A stretch of DNA of 64,000 nt from assembly GCA_019721035.1 (NCBI GenBank), contig JAHEAA010000006.1, positions 51,571 through 115,570 on the forward strand, in the 5' to 3' direction. Source of the stretch: Candidatus Sysuiplasma acidicola (GTDB lineage Archaea > Thermoplasmatota > Thermoplasmata > Sysuiplasmatales > Sysuiplasmataceae). Below the pieces are notes generated by a model. That model saw nothing but the letters and a program-made list of their open reading frames with translations. It was not told the DNA's origin and did not search any database. Positions 49,020 to 57,999 of this stretch are shown here, piece after piece. Numbering within the stretch: position 1 is the stretch's first letter; each line of letters starts with the position of its first letter. Both the position numbers and the translations under genes were made by a program.

Positions 49020-50081
49020 TCAGGGGAGTGGTGAGAGCTCCGCAACTTTCCTCCACCACCGGTGGCTCTTCTCGATTATTGCGTCAAGCGTGAATGGATC
49101 TGTTCCGTGCAATGAATTGAGACCAAGGAGAATGAGCATCGCAATAGCCTGGACTATTCCAGTGCCAGGATCGGTATATCCGGGAACAGGCATGCCTCCA
49201 AATCCCTCTCCAACGCCCCATGCGATTATTGCAAAAACAGCACCGCCGATGTAAGCGGTCTTTCTGGCAAAACCGAATATCAGCGAGAATGCAAGCGCGG
49301 CCTCGAGTCCTCCCACCACATATGCATAGAAAACCGGGGCTGCCGTCACCTGACCCAGCCAGAATGCAAACCAGCCGTTCAGAAACGATGGCGCACTGGA
49401 AGCCTGATCACTCACGACAGACACGATGTTTCCTGCAAGGTTGTAGTAGAATGCAAGGAACGCCTCGGCGGCATACACTGCGCCAAATATCATCGCTGTA
49501 ATCCGGCTCAGTTTCATCGAGTTGCCGGCAACAGCCTTCCACACCTTTCTTCCCCTGTCATAACGCACTTCCGCGAGCTTCTTCCACCATTCAAACTTCT
49601 TTTCGATGAAAGCATCAACGGTGTACGGAGACGGGCCATATGTGGCATCTATGATGAGCAGAAAGAGCAATCCAAGCGCGTAAATGTTTCCCCCGCCCAG
49701 ATTCACTGATCCCGGGCCGTACGGTCCGCCAAATCCCTCCGGTATCGCCCAGATGAAAAGCCCCAGGCCCATTCCGCCTATGTAGGCAAACTTCCTGAGA
49801 AAACCAGCAATAAGCGCAAACGCAATGCATAGTTCAAGCGCTCCGACACCGTAGGTTATCAGCATCGGTTGCCACGCGGCCACACCGCTCCAGAAGCTGA
49901 ACCACCCATTCAGGAATGCAGGCTGACCGGATCCTGCCCCCTGCACTATTGCCGGAAGCTGTGTGTAGAGATTCATCTGGAATTTGTAAAAACCATCAAT
50001 ACCCCACAGTGCACCAAAAATAATGGCAGCAGCTTTCGACAGTCTCAATCCCCTGAGATGAGTTTCTTCCGTTTTGGCCAA
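49020..50081 (-). CDS. Membrane protein with two tandem DoxX/DoxD-type domains
   Basis: 353 residues made of two similar halves of about 170 residues. Half one: GLRLSKAAAIIFGALWGIDGFYKFQ ... PAFLNGWFSFW ... GALELCIAFALIAGFLRKFAYIGGMG ... WAIPEGFGGPYGPG. Half two: MKLSRITAMIFGAVYAAEAFLAFY ... PSFLNGWFAFW ... GGLEAALAFSLIFGFARKTAYIGGAV ... WGVGEGFGGMPVPG. About eight membrane helices. In Acidianus, DoxD is the small subunit of thiosulfate:quinone oxidoreductase; DoxX relatives are broader. The repeated EGFGG and FLNGWF-FW motifs suggest conserved residues on the helices. A role in sulfur or quinone metabolism is a guess. Confidence 0.82.
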   Translation of the reverse strand: MAKTEETHLRGLRLSKAAAIIFGALWGIDGFYKFQMNLYTQLPAIVQGAGSGQPAFLNGWFSFWSGVAAWQPMLITYGVGALELCIAFALIAGFLRKFAYIGGMGLGLFIWAIPEGFGGPYGPGSVNLGGGNIYALGLLFLLIIDATYGPSPYTVDAFIEKKFEWWKKLAEVRYDRGRKVWKAVAGNSMKLSRITAMIFGAVYAAEAFLAFYYNLAGNIVSVVSDQASSAPSFLNGWFAFWLGQVTAAPVFYAYVVGGLEAALAFSLIFGFARKTAYIGGAVFAIIAWGVGEGFGGMPVPGYTDPGTGIVQAIAMLILLGLNSLHGTDPFTLDAIIEKSHRWWRKVAELSPLP

Positions 50082-50176
50082 CTGTGTTCAACTCTCTGTA
50101 TCTGAAGACTGCAGTGGAGTCGATGCTTTCAAGTCTGTACGCACACGTCCCAGTTTTTAAAAAAGTAATGGTGCCC

Positions 50177-50185
50177 GTATATAAG
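50177..50185 (+). promoter_or_regulatory. TATA box of the HTH-10 regulator gene
   Basis: GTATATAAG lies about 58 nt before ATG 50239. A minus-strand TTTAAAAAC (about 50153-50161) next to it may serve the divergent DoxX gene. Confidence 0.5.
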
Positions 50186-50238
50186 TCGGTGCAGACGAAT
50201 CGTGCTTTCAGCACTCAGGCAATTGTTATTTACCGAAG

Positions 50239-50865
50239 ATGCAGTCACAGCCGGCGATAAGGATGGAATCTGTAGAGGCGACGATCGAGCTGGAACGCGA
50301 TGACTGTGTCGTCTCCAATCTGATCTTCGAGCGATTGAAAGACGCAAATGTCAGCAGACTGGTCATCGGGCACGAAAAGTCGCTTCACAGGATAAAATCA
50401 GACAATCTCCTCGAAGTTATAACGGATCTCCGTCACGTTTCGGAAAGTGTAAAGAAGGTGGGCAGAGACGTCCTCTGGGTCGAGGGAAAGAGCTGTTCTG
50501 CATGCCGCTTCCTGTCAACGTCAAACGTGCCCATACTCAGCAGCAGGACAATCGACAACAGACATCTTGCCTTCAGAATACTGGTGCAGTCAAAAAAATC
50601 CCTCGAGCTCCTGATAGCTCAAATGGCCAAAGCAGGATTGAATCCGAGAGTCATCGACATGAAAGCCGAACGGCCCCAGTCCCTGACAGACAGGGAAAAG
50701 GAAGTGCTCCTCTTTGTGTTCAACCACGGTTATTTCGAGAGCAGCAGGGAGTCAAGCCTCACCGAGCTTGCCGAGAAGCTTGGCGTGTCAACGTCCAGTC
50801 TCTCCGACGTGATGCGGAGGGCTCTCAGGAAGACCGTGGAAGATTATCTGAGGAGAAATCTATAG
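50239..50865 (+). CDS. Bacterio-opsin activator-type HTH-10 regulator
   Basis: 208 residues. The C-terminal HTH-10 domain (about 145-205) reads LTDREKEVLLFVFNHGYFESSRESSLTELAEKLGVSTSSLSDVMRRALRKTVEDYL, characteristic of the Bat family, widespread in archaea. The N-terminal domain (about 1-140) is a conserved alpha/beta sensor-like domain with a CSAC pair (CxxC, near residue 90) that could bind metal or respond to redox. It is divergent from the DoxX gene and precedes the disulfide oxidoreductase gene by 65 bases, so a role in redox or sulfur gene control is a plausible guess. Confidence 0.9.
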   Translation: MQSQPAIRMESVEATIELERDDCVVSNLIFERLKDANVSRLVIGHEKSLHRIKSDNLLEVITDLRHVSESVKKVGRDVLWVEGKSCSACRFLSTSNVPILSSRTIDNRHLAFRILVQSKKSLELLIAQMAKAGLNPRVIDMKAERPQSLTDREKEVLLFVFNHGYFESSRESSLTELAEKLGVSTSSLSDVMRRALRKTVEDYLRRNL

Positions 50866-50899
50866 TTAGTATTATTTTTGAATTAGGTAAAAAAATAAT

Positions 50900-50908
50900 C
50901 TTTTATAC
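50900..50908 (+). promoter_or_regulatory. TATA box of the PDO gene
   Basis: CTTTTATAC is centred 27 nt before ATG 50931, predicting a leaderless transcript. Confidence 0.65.
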
Positions 50909-50930
50909 GAGGAGTTAGCATCCTTCCATT

Positions 50931-51578
50931 ATGCCGATGATTGCAGACAGGGAAAGGGAAAAACTAGTCCAGATGTTTAATGAAGAATTGAAAGGACCGG
51001 TCAAAACAGTGCTTTTCACTTCAAAATCCAATTGCGAATACTGTGATGAGACAGAACAGCTTCTGTCTGAACTCTCCGATATATCGGGCGGAAAGATCAC
51101 GCTGGAAAAACATGATTTCGACCAGGACAGGAACATTGCTGAACGCTACGGCATCGATAAGACACCGGCCATTGTCATACCATTCGGCAATGGAACGGGT
51201 ATCAGGTACTACGGCATTCCCGGCGGTTATGAATTCACCAGCCTGATTGGTGACATCGTGGATGTTTCCAGCGGCTCTTCGAAATTGCCTGAAGACATCA
51301 GGAACAGGCTGAAGGATGTCGACAGGAATGTTCACATACAGGTTTTTGTAACGCCGACATGCCCGTGGTGCCCGAAAGCAGTCAGAACGGCTCATCAGTT
51401 TGCCATGGAAAACAGCTCCATAACCTCAGACATGGTTGAGGCAACAGAATTCCCTGATCTGGCTTCGTCTTTCAGTGTGATGGCAGTGCCGAAGATCGTG
51501 ATAAACGGAGACATTTCGTTCGAAGGCGCGATGCCAGAGCAGACATTCCTGGATTATGTGCTGAAATCGATTGAATAG
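50931..51578 (+). CDS. pdo: Protein disulfide oxidoreductase with two thioredoxin folds
   Basis: 215 residues. Two thioredoxin-like domains, each with an active CxxC: NCEYC (near residue 37) and CPWC (near 144), with cis-Pro strands DKTPAIVIPFG and MAVPKIVINGD. This is the archaeal/thermophile PDO (glutaredoxin-like), a cytosolic oxidase/isomerase for protein disulfides. CPWC is the more oxidising type; CEYC is atypical. Leaderless from its own TATA box, after the HTH-10 regulator. Confidence 0.93.
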   Translation: MPMIADREREKLVQMFNEELKGPVKTVLFTSKSNCEYCDETEQLLSELSDISGGKITLEKHDFDQDRNIAERYGIDKTPAIVIPFGNGTGIRYYGIPGGYEFTSLIGDIVDVSSGSSKLPEDIRNRLKDVDRNVHIQVFVTPTCPWCPKAVRTAHQFAMENSSITSDMVEATEFPDLASSFSVMAVPKIVINGDISFEGAMPEQTFLDYVLKSIE

Positions 51579-51616
51579 CAGCGCATACGTCAGTCATTCT
51601 ATGCTGCACAGTTGCT

Positions 51617-52810
51617 TCACGCAGCAAGTTCCTTCTTCAGCGCCCCGGCGAATCTGTCTATGTCTGCCTCCTCATTAAAGCAGTGAATGGAGAGCCTGAT
51701 GCCGCCTGTGCCGGACACACCGCGGCAGGATGCCACAAATCCCTTTGCGTGAAGGGCATTGACCATGTCCAGATTTTTCTTCCATCCATTGCCTGTACCG
51801 AACGTGAGTATGGACGATCTGTTCGCCCTGTTCTCAGGCGAAATGATGTTCAGACCGAGCGAATGCAGCATGTCCCTTGCATATGATTCGAGTTTCTCAA
51901 TTCTTGAAGCGACAGCATCCGCGCCTATTCCGTTGAGTATTTTCAATGATTCCGTCAGGGCTATCATGCCTGTGTGATTCAACCAGCCTCCGTATTCAAA
52001 TCTCCTTGCGTCATCAACCGGTATTCTCACCCGGAACGGGTCATTGCTCTCATCAGCAAAGTACGCATGCCATCCGTATTCCGGCTCTACGGTATTGTTA
52101 AGGCTGGGGAACGGCACATTCAGCTTATCACGGATGCCGGCCTTCACGTAAAGCACGGAGCATCCGAACGGCGAGAACATCCACTTCTGTCCTCCGGCCG
52201 CAACAAAGTCTGCATCAGTTTCCCTGACATCGAGTTTCATCGCACCCATGTGCTGAACGGCGTCGACAACAAGGTATGCTCCTGCGCTATGCACCACATC
52301 CGCTATACGCCGGAGATCCGCTCTGAAACCGGTTACCCAGTTGACCGATCCGATCAGCACAATTTTCGTCTTTTCGTCGATAACATCCGTAAAGTCGTCG
52401 GCCGAAAATGCTCCACCCGGACAGTCGACAACTCTGACGTCGACACCTTTTTTCTTCCATCTGTATGTTTCGAATCCCGAAGAGGGGAATTCCGTGTTCA
52501 GTGAAACAACATTATCTCCCGGTGATGGGGATACGCACTCGAACGCGAGCTGGATGCCCTGCGTCGTGCTGCTGCCTGCGACAGCAATTTCCTCACGCCC
52601 GGCATTGATCAGTTTTGCAGTCTCAGACCTCAGCGCAGATGACCTTTCGCTCCACTCGCCGCTTATATTGCCGCTTTCAAATTCATATGCGGCATCGGCA
52701 ATTTCCCTGACTCTTTTAACGGCAGAAAGTGGCGCGGGCGACATCGAAGCCCAGTTCAGAAAAGTCTTGTGCTCCAGTATTTTGAATTCTTCCCTGCGGA
52801 AACGCGACAT
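51617..52810 (-). CDS. Class V aminotransferase (cysteine desulfurase-like)
   Basis: 397 residues, PLP fold type I. The PLP lysine is in AAGGQKWMFSPFGCSVLYV (consensus S-x-x-K is replaced by G-Q-K); the Asp/His pair is VVDAVQHMGAMKLDV; NWASMSPAPLSAV is the usual N-terminal region and SIHCFNEEADIDRF the C-terminal one. No conserved active-site Cys loop is visible in the desulfurase position, so a cysteine desulfurase is not certain; isopenicillin-epimerase-like or selenocysteine lyase-like members are equally possible. It is on the same strand as the 52862-53347 membrane protein, 51 bases after it. Confidence 0.87.
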   Translation of the reverse strand: MSRFRREEFKILEHKTFLNWASMSPAPLSAVKRVREIADAAYEFESGNISGEWSERSSALRSETAKLINAGREEIAVAGSSTTQGIQLAFECVSPSPGDNVVSLNTEFPSSGFETYRWKKKGVDVRVVDCPGGAFSADDFTDVIDEKTKIVLIGSVNWVTGFRADLRRIADVVHSAGAYLVVDAVQHMGAMKLDVRETDADFVAAGGQKWMFSPFGCSVLYVKAGIRDKLNVPFPSLNNTVEPEYGWHAYFADESNDPFRVRIPVDDARRFEYGGWLNHTGMIALTESLKILNGIGADAVASRIEKLESYARDMLHSLGLNIISPENRANRSSILTFGTGNGWKKNLDMVNALHAKGFVASCRGVSGTGGIRLSIHCFNEEADIDRFAGALKKELAA

Positions 52811-52861
52811 TCAATCAACAGCGACGATGATTGGGCACAATGTGCTTAAAGCTTGCACAGG

Positions 52862-53347
52862 CTAACGCTCGCCCCTGTTTCTGACAATCGTGAATATGTC
52901 AGATAGCGCAAGAACGCAGAACATGAGGCCGGTCAGCAGCGTGAGAAAGAAGAATATTTCGATGTATATGAAGAGAGGGACGGTACTTATTGTGGATATG
53001 GAATTCATGAATGCGATGAACATGAGCAGCAGACCGTTGAGTATTGTGAAGAGGAAGAGCCTGTTCACCTGTGCAAATATGGGCTGCCTCAGGCTTTCGC
53101 TTGTAAAGTGCGGGAGCATCGTGACCATTATGGCATAGGCTGCGAGGCCCAGTCCTATGATCGTGCTGTAAACCGTGAGCAGGGCGGGCGAATCAAAAAA
53201 AGGAAGGAATTTCGAATTCTGCGAATAAAGGCCGAATTTCCTGAAGTAACTGTCGGACAGAAACAATGTGAAAATGAATGAAACTATGAACGCCGTGCTA
53301 ATCTTGTAGAGGCTCTCTACATTGCCTCTCATCTTGATTTTCGTCAT
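52862..53347 (-). CDS. Four-helix membrane protein, unknown function
   Basis: 161 residues. Hydrophobic helices at about 16-34, 52-74, 91-114 and 120-147, polar basic ends. No family recognised. Its start MTKIKMRGNVESLY lies about 50 nt downstream of A/T-rich promoter-like DNA. It precedes the class V aminotransferase gene on the same strand. Confidence 0.6.
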   Translation of the reverse strand: MTKIKMRGNVESLYKISTAFIVSFIFTLFLSDSYFRKFGLYSQNSKFLPFFDSPALLTVYSTIIGLGLAAYAIMVTMLPHFTSESLRQPIFAQVNRLFLFTILNGLLLMFIAFMNSISTISTVPLFIYIEIFFFLTLLTGLMFCVLALSDIFTIVRNRGER

Positions 53348-53539
53348 GGCTATTCCAAACTGATTTTCCAGATAAGCTTTAAGCTTTTATGTCAAAATCG
53401 CGAATCCCGGAGTTCTGTTTACATAGTGAAGCAGATGCCACCGCCAGCCGTGCGCAAACCCAATTTCAATCAAAAATAATCATATAAGTAAGCTTAAAAT
53501 ATCTACCGTACGCTGAACTCATCTGAGCTGGGGTTATAA

Positions 53540-54232
53540 CTGTCCATTCCCGCGTACATCATTTCCGTCACCATTTCAATCATAGTCAGCATCGGTTATC
53601 CCGGCATATTCATTCTCATGCTGCTGGAAGGCATGCTGCTGCCGATACCTTCGGAAGTGGTCATGGCATTCGGCGGTTATCTCGTTGTTAACGGTTACCT
53701 CCACAACATTCTTGGTATCCCCGCAGTCGTGCTGCTTGTCCTTTCCGGAACAGTAGGCAATGTTGCCGGCGCAACGATCGCATACTACATAGGACGCTAC
53801 GGCGGCATGAAGTTCATCGACAGGTACGGACGGTATCTGTTCATAAGCCGGTCCTCCGTGCTGAAAGCCCAGATGTTTTTCGACAAGTACGGCGCCCTTT
53901 CAGTTTTTTCTACAAGACTTCTTCCGATATTCAGGACGTTTATTTCCATACCTGCCGGCGTTGCAGAAATGGACATACGCAAATTCGTCACATACACGTT
54001 CATTGGAACACTGATATGGGACATCATTCTGGTCTACCTGGGCTACACGCTGGGCAGTAACTGGGAACGATCACTTCCTTTCTTCGACACGCTCACTTAT
54101 GCGGCCGCCATACTGCTGGCCTGCCTGCTAGTGTACTGGATTTACAGAATGCTGAAGAAGAAGAATGCGATGATGGCCAGGTTGAAAGAAATCATAGGCA
54201 TTGATTCTTCCGGCGATGAGCACAAAGACTGA
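53540..54232 (+). CDS. DedA/SNARE-associated membrane protein (start codon uncertain)
   Basis: 230 residues if read from 53540. DedA proteins (VTT domain) act in lipid flipping and envelope homeostasis. Visible signatures: LMLLEGMLLPIPSEVVMAFGGYL, GTVGNVAGATIAYYIGRYGG (G-x-x-x-G-x-x-x-x-Y-x-x-G-R), FFDKYGALSVFSTRLLPIFRTFISIPAGVAEM (R-(L/F)-L-P-x-x-R and AG) and a terminal hairpin. The first ATG (53618) falls inside the first conserved helix: upstream, the same frame encodes IPAYIISVTISIIVSIGYPGIFI, typical of DedA, back to an in-frame TAA at 53537-53539. No ATG, GTG or TTG lies there; CTG 53540 or a later ATT/ATC must start it if the frame is right. Confidence 0.85.
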   Translation: MSIPAYIISVTISIIVSIGYPGIFILMLLEGMLLPIPSEVVMAFGGYLVVNGYLHNILGIPAVVLLVLSGTVGNVAGATIAYYIGRYGGMKFIDRYGRYLFISRSSVLKAQMFFDKYGALSVFSTRLLPIFRTFISIPAGVAEMDIRKFVTYTFIGTLIWDIILVYLGYTLGSNWERSLPFFDTLTYAAAILLACLLVYWIYRMLKKKNAMMARLKEIIGIDSSGDEHKD

Positions 54233-54287
54233 ATGGCACGAATCGCGGCATCGAAACCACCCTGCCTCCGTGATTCCATCAGCATTT

Positions 54288-55073
54288 TCAGCCGAGCAGC
54301 GACTTGCCTCCATCCACGAGGAGTGTCTGGCCGGTAATAAACGAAGCTTCATCTGACAGGAGGAATCTGACCGGGCCTGCTATGTCTGCCGTCTCTCCCC
54401 ATCTTTTCAGCAATGTGCGGTCGGCAACCATCCTGCTGAATGATTTGTCCTTCCAGCCATCTCTGTTCATGTCCGTCCTGATGAAACCTGGCGCCACACA
54501 GTTTACTCTCACGCGCGGTGCCAGTTCCATGGCAAGTCCACGCGTCAGATGCACCAGTGCGGATTTGCTGGCCTGGTATGGATACGACCCGGCGGAAGGC
54601 GCTATGCCCATGATTGATGATATGTTGACGACACTTCCTGAGGCCTTCTTCAGCCTGCCTGCAAGCAATTTAATCAGGAAGACCTGCGATCTCAGATTTG
54701 TATCAAGCACCCTGTCCCACTCTTCGAATTCAAGTTCGCTGAGTGATGTTCCTGCATAGATGCCGGCGTTGTTCACCAGTCCGTCGAGTGAAGCGGTGAT
54801 GCCGCCAACCTCCTCAGCGAGTCTTTCTATGCCCTCTCTTTGCGACAGATCGGCCCTGACCACATGTCCCTTTCCACTCCCGCCCAGAGCGGAGAGCAGA
54901 CGGTACGCATCCTTATCGCTGGCATTGCAGTGTATGATGACGTCCGCTCCTGCAGAAGAAAGCGTCTGTGTTACTGTCTTTCCGATGCCTCTTGCTCCGC
55001 CTGTAACAAGCACAATTTTACCGCTCAATGTCAATCTGCCTGCATTCTTTATCGGTGTCCGGTTCTTTTGCAT
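54288..55073 (-). CDS. Short-chain dehydrogenase/reductase (FabG-like)
   Basis: 261 residues. Rossmann NAD(P) site VTGGARGIGKTV, NNAGIYAGTSL, catalytic Ser in VVNISSIMGIAPSAGSYPYQASKSALVHL (S, then Y-x-x-x-K), VNCVAPGFIRTDM and the C-terminal FITGQTLLVDGGKS. All tetrad residues are present, so the enzyme is probably active. Substrate is unknown; FabG-type 3-oxoacyl reductase or general ketoreductase. It is 18 bases after the gamma-carbonic anhydrase-like gene on the same strand and probably cotranscribed. Confidence 0.92.
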   Translation of the reverse strand: MQKNRTPIKNAGRLTLSGKIVLVTGGARGIGKTVTQTLSSAGADVIIHCNASDKDAYRLLSALGGSGKGHVVRADLSQREGIERLAEEVGGITASLDGLVNNAGIYAGTSLSELEFEEWDRVLDTNLRSQVFLIKLLAGRLKKASGSVVNISSIMGIAPSAGSYPYQASKSALVHLTRGLAMELAPRVRVNCVAPGFIRTDMNRDGWKDKSFSRMVADRTLLKRWGETADIAGPVRFLLSDEASFITGQTLLVDGGKSLLG

Positions 55074-55091
55074 GATAACAGACTCCTCTGT

Positions 55092-55619
55092 TCACACCTT
55101 CAAAGTGTGCAGTTCTTTTCTGTATCTGTTGCAGAATGAATTGTAGTTTTCCTTGTATTTTATCCATACGTTCCTGTACTCTTCAGAAATGGTTCCGATG
55201 ACCTTTGCAGGAATGCCAACGGCCACCGACTCGGGCGGAATTTCCGATTTGCTCCTGACGACCGCACCCTCTCCTATGGCAGACCATCTTCCAACGCGTG
55301 CGAAGTCAGACACCACAGCTCCCATCCCTATGGTCGCCCAATCCTCCACCCTTCCTGTGTGTATGATGCAGGCATGACCCAAGGTCACGTGCTCTCCGAC
55401 TTCTGTGATTTCTCCAGGTCTGGCATGAATGACGCAGTTGTCTTCTACTGCCGTGTAGCTGCCAATGTTTACGCGGCCATAATCCCCTCTCAGTACAGCT
55501 CCGGGTCCTATCCACACTTCTGCACCTATTTTCACGGAGCCGATTATTGTGGCGTTGTCAAAAATGAATGCCGAAGGATCTATTTCCGGCACCCTTCCTT
55601 CGAATGCGTAGACGGTCAT
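55092..55619 (-). CDS. Gamma-class carbonic anhydrase-like hexapeptide-repeat protein
   Basis: 175 residues. A left-handed beta-helix of hexapeptide repeats (about 15-140) with the three metal-binding histidines of the gamma class: NCVIHARPG, TLGHACIIHTG. The IWIGPGAVLRGD start and WATIGMGAVVSDFARVGR turns match the YrdA/PaaY/Cam subfamily. Such proteins may hydrate CO2 or act on unknown substrates; many lack measurable activity. The SDR gene follows. Confidence 0.9.
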   Translation of the reverse strand: MTVYAFEGRVPEIDPSAFIFDNATIIGSVKIGAEVWIGPGAVLRGDYGRVNIGSYTAVEDNCVIHARPGEITEVGEHVTLGHACIIHTGRVEDWATIGMGAVVSDFARVGRWSAIGEGAVVRSKSEIPPESVAVGIPAKVIGTISEEYRNVWIKYKENYNSFCNRYRKELHTLKV

Positions 55620-55651
55620 GCCACCATTACAATCGTCTGTCGATTTAAGTC

Positions 55652-55831
55652 TTATTTTTGTTCAGCTCTTGTGTTCCGCGGGTCGTGAATGATCTCCATC
55701 GTTCCTTTCCTCATCACAACGCCGTCCTGAAATGTTATGGACGTATCATCGCTCTTCACGATTCTTCCGTGATTTACCGAACATTTGCTTCCCTTGATAG
55801 GGTCATTTTGGGCAGTGCCGCCATTGGACAT
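55652..55831 (-). CDS. Small basic barrel-like protein, unknown function
   Basis: 59 residues from ATG 55831 (open further upstream to 55894 but that part overlaps the divergent promoter). The body GSKCSVNHGRIVKSDDTSITFQDGVVMRKGTMEIIHD alternates short strands, like a small SH3/KOW-type barrel; no family recognised. A TATA-like TTAATACAG lies about 30 nt upstream on the minus strand. Support is moderate: no ribosome site is needed if leaderless. Confidence 0.4.
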   Translation of the reverse strand: MSNGGTAQNDPIKGSKCSVNHGRIVKSDDTSITFQDGVVMRKGTMEIIHDPRNTRAEQK

Positions 55832-55976
55832 GCTACGGATTATGGTCTGGCTTCCTGTATTAACTTTTGCGAAATGGGCCGTCGGAAGGGGCATCAGATA
55901 CCCGGCAATGACCTGCCGGCCGGCAACGCTTATAGCTTACGCAACATTATTCGAGATTGTCAGGAGGAGCATTCGT

Positions 55977-56381
55977 TTGAAGTTCACCTTTGCCGTTGAA
56001 CAATTGAAGCTGGAGGTGTGGTCTGTATTCTACGGCTCTCTGGTAATGAACATGCTGATTCTCTTTGCCGGCAACATTATGTGGCTGTTTATTTCCGGTT
56101 TCATCTTCGGAACTATGTCCGGCAGGGGAACGAAGGATTTCATCACAAATGGTTTCGCCGCTCTCCTTTCCTCTCTGCCGATACTGTTCTTCTTCAACAT
56201 CGATTCAATACCCGGTGTGTCTATTCTTTCCGGTGTATTTCGCGCCATTAACATACAGCTGGCCGGCGACGGACTGATAATGATTCTTTCGTTCATTCTT
56301 TCCGGTTCCGGGGCGCTTGCGGGTTCTGTCGTGTTCAGGCAGTTTCTCAAGTCGCGTTTCGCTGCAAACAAAGATGCATGA
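55977..56381 (+). CDS. Membrane protein, unknown function
   Basis: 134 residues from TTG 55977. The start is chosen by an AGGAGGAG ribosome site at 55962-55969 and a TATA-like CTTATAGC near 55930; a longer frame to 55785 overlaps the divergent small gene and is rejected. Three to four hydrophobic segments (about 20-48, 62-82, 110-128). NMLILFAGNIMWLFISGFIFG and SGSGALAGSVVF are glycine-rich helices. No family recognised. Confidence 0.55.
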   Translation: MKFTFAVEQLKLEVWSVFYGSLVMNMLILFAGNIMWLFISGFIFGTMSGRGTKDFITNGFAALLSSLPILFFFNIDSIPGVSILSGVFRAINIQLAGDGLIMILSFILSGSGALAGSVVFRQFLKSRFAANKDA

Positions 56382-56672
56382 TTCGCGGGAGTGATGTAAG
56401 TTACGGATGGATTGTTTACTACGGGCATGATTCAAAGCCGTTTCCAAATCCACTGCTACGCCTGACAAACTTCGCAAAATTTGTCTTGTTTGTGTCAGCT
56501 CATGTTCTCACGCGCCGGGATAACTGTGTTCCGGATTTTGTGCCCTGCCGTAACAATCATCACGAATTCATTCAGGCACCATGCGGGATGTCTACACACT
56601 TTTCTTAGGTCGTATTGCTGCTGAAACAGGACGGCCGGCCAGTTCCGTGAATGTGTGCACTTTAACATGCGG
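56382..56672. other. Intergenic stretch without a supported gene
   Basis: About 290 bases between the membrane protein and the convergent MFS gene. No motif, repeat or RNA gene recognised. Confidence 0.4.
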
Positions 56673-57923
56673 TCAATCCGCTCGTTCGACAAAAACCTCG
56701 TCTGAAAGCCTTTCCGCAGGTATGACGTCCCTGACTTTCCAGAGCATCAGACATGCGGTGAAGCCAAGCGCGGCCACGATGCCCCAGAGAACTACCGGAG
56801 TCCGGGAAAACACGGTGAGAAGCACAGAGCCAAAGAGCACAATCACCGGAGCAGCAAAAGCGCCAATAGCGCTGTAGGCACCAAAGTACTCGCCCCTTCT
56901 GTTCTGCGGCGCCATCTTCGATATCAGTGTGCTTCCCGTTGGGCTGTAGATGTTTTCACCCATCGTTAAAATTGCTGCTGCAGTGAGAATCATCGGATAT
57001 GCCGAAAACAGACCGAACATGAAGAACGATACAGCATACATCGCAACACCAATGATCAATCTGTTCAGCTCGGCGAATCGGTTCATCAGCCTGCTTACGG
57101 GCAGCTGAAAGAGCACCACAACAACGCCGTTGAGCGAATACATGAGTCCAATCTGTGCCGGACTCAGACGATAACTGCTCGAAAGAAACAGCGTCAGAGT
57201 CGTTCCCCATTGACCGAGGCACAGCTGTGCCACAACCATCACTCCGATGATTATCAAGAACGGGCGATCTGATGAGGGAAAGGCAATCAGCGCTTTTCTC
57301 AGAGAAGGTATAGCTGTGCTGGTGGCCCCCCTTTCAGGTAGTGTCTCCCGGACGAACATTATGTAGACAACGCCCTCTATTATGTTGCCGGCGGCCGGTA
57401 TCAGCATGAGCACGCCGTAGCCGAACAGTGCAACGAATCCGCCCAGCGCCGGACCAAGGGAGAATCCCACATTTGATGCCAGCCTCAGGATGCTGAACGC
57501 CCTGGTTCTCTCAGAAGGAAGAGTGAGATCTGAGAGCACTGCCGAATCCACCGTCTGCTGCAGATTGCCTATCGGAGTCGCGCAGATAAACGTCAGGAAT
57601 ATGAGTGACAACGGCGCATTCGAAAATATTTCCAGGCCCATCGTTGCGAAGCCCAGTGCCGACAGAAAAGGCATAACTGTGAAAAGCGGCCTCCTCCCTA
57701 CTCTGTCTGACAGTGCACCGCCGATGATGCCCAGCGGCACCGTCACCAGATAACTCGCCGCGATAATGCCGCCTATGAGCAGATAGTCGGCATGCCTGTC
57801 CGTCAGGAAGTATACGGGGAGCAGTATGACTGCCGAAGACCTGCCGAGTGTGCGAATCATGTCTGCGAATCCGACAGCATACACGCCGCGTGAATTCCTG
57901 CCGAAAGCGCGTTTCCCTTTCAT
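56673..57923 (-). CDS. Major facilitator superfamily transporter
   Basis: 416 residues and 12 predicted helices. Loop 2-3 GGALSDRVGRRPLF and the loop 8-9 copy SRLMNRFAELNRLI are the MFS-type G-x-x-x-D-R-x-G-R-R signature. The TLPSERTRAFSILRLASNVGFSLGPALGGFV stretch (helix 5, motif C-like GPALGG) indicates a drug:H+ antiporter-type carrier. It sits 76 bases after the GH57-like gene on the same strand, possibly in the same transcript. Substrate is unknown. Confidence 0.86.
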   Translation of the reverse strand: MKGKRAFGRNSRGVYAVGFADMIRTLGRSSAVILLPVYFLTDRHADYLLIGGIIAASYLVTVPLGIIGGALSDRVGRRPLFTVMPFLSALGFATMGLEIFSNAPLSLIFLTFICATPIGNLQQTVDSAVLSDLTLPSERTRAFSILRLASNVGFSLGPALGGFVALFGYGVLMLIPAAGNIIEGVVYIMFVRETLPERGATSTAIPSLRKALIAFPSSDRPFLIIIGVMVVAQLCLGQWGTTLTLFLSSSYRLSPAQIGLMYSLNGVVVVLFQLPVSRLMNRFAELNRLIIGVAMYAVSFFMFGLFSAYPMILTAAAILTMGENIYSPTGSTLISKMAPQNRRGEYFGAYSAIGAFAAPVIVLFGSVLLTVFSRTPVVLWGIVAALGFTACLMLWKVRDVIPAERLSDEVFVERAD

Positions 57924-57999
57924 GGTGTTCTGATTGCCAGAAAGGACAGCCTAGATAAACCTGATTGTAAGCCGTTGTGGCAACAGGGCAGACGTCCCT

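Noticed and set aside
55785..55976. N-terminal extension of the 55977 membrane protein
   Set aside because: Runs over the divergent small gene; the AGGAGGAG site just before TTG 55977 and the TATA-like box favour the short form.
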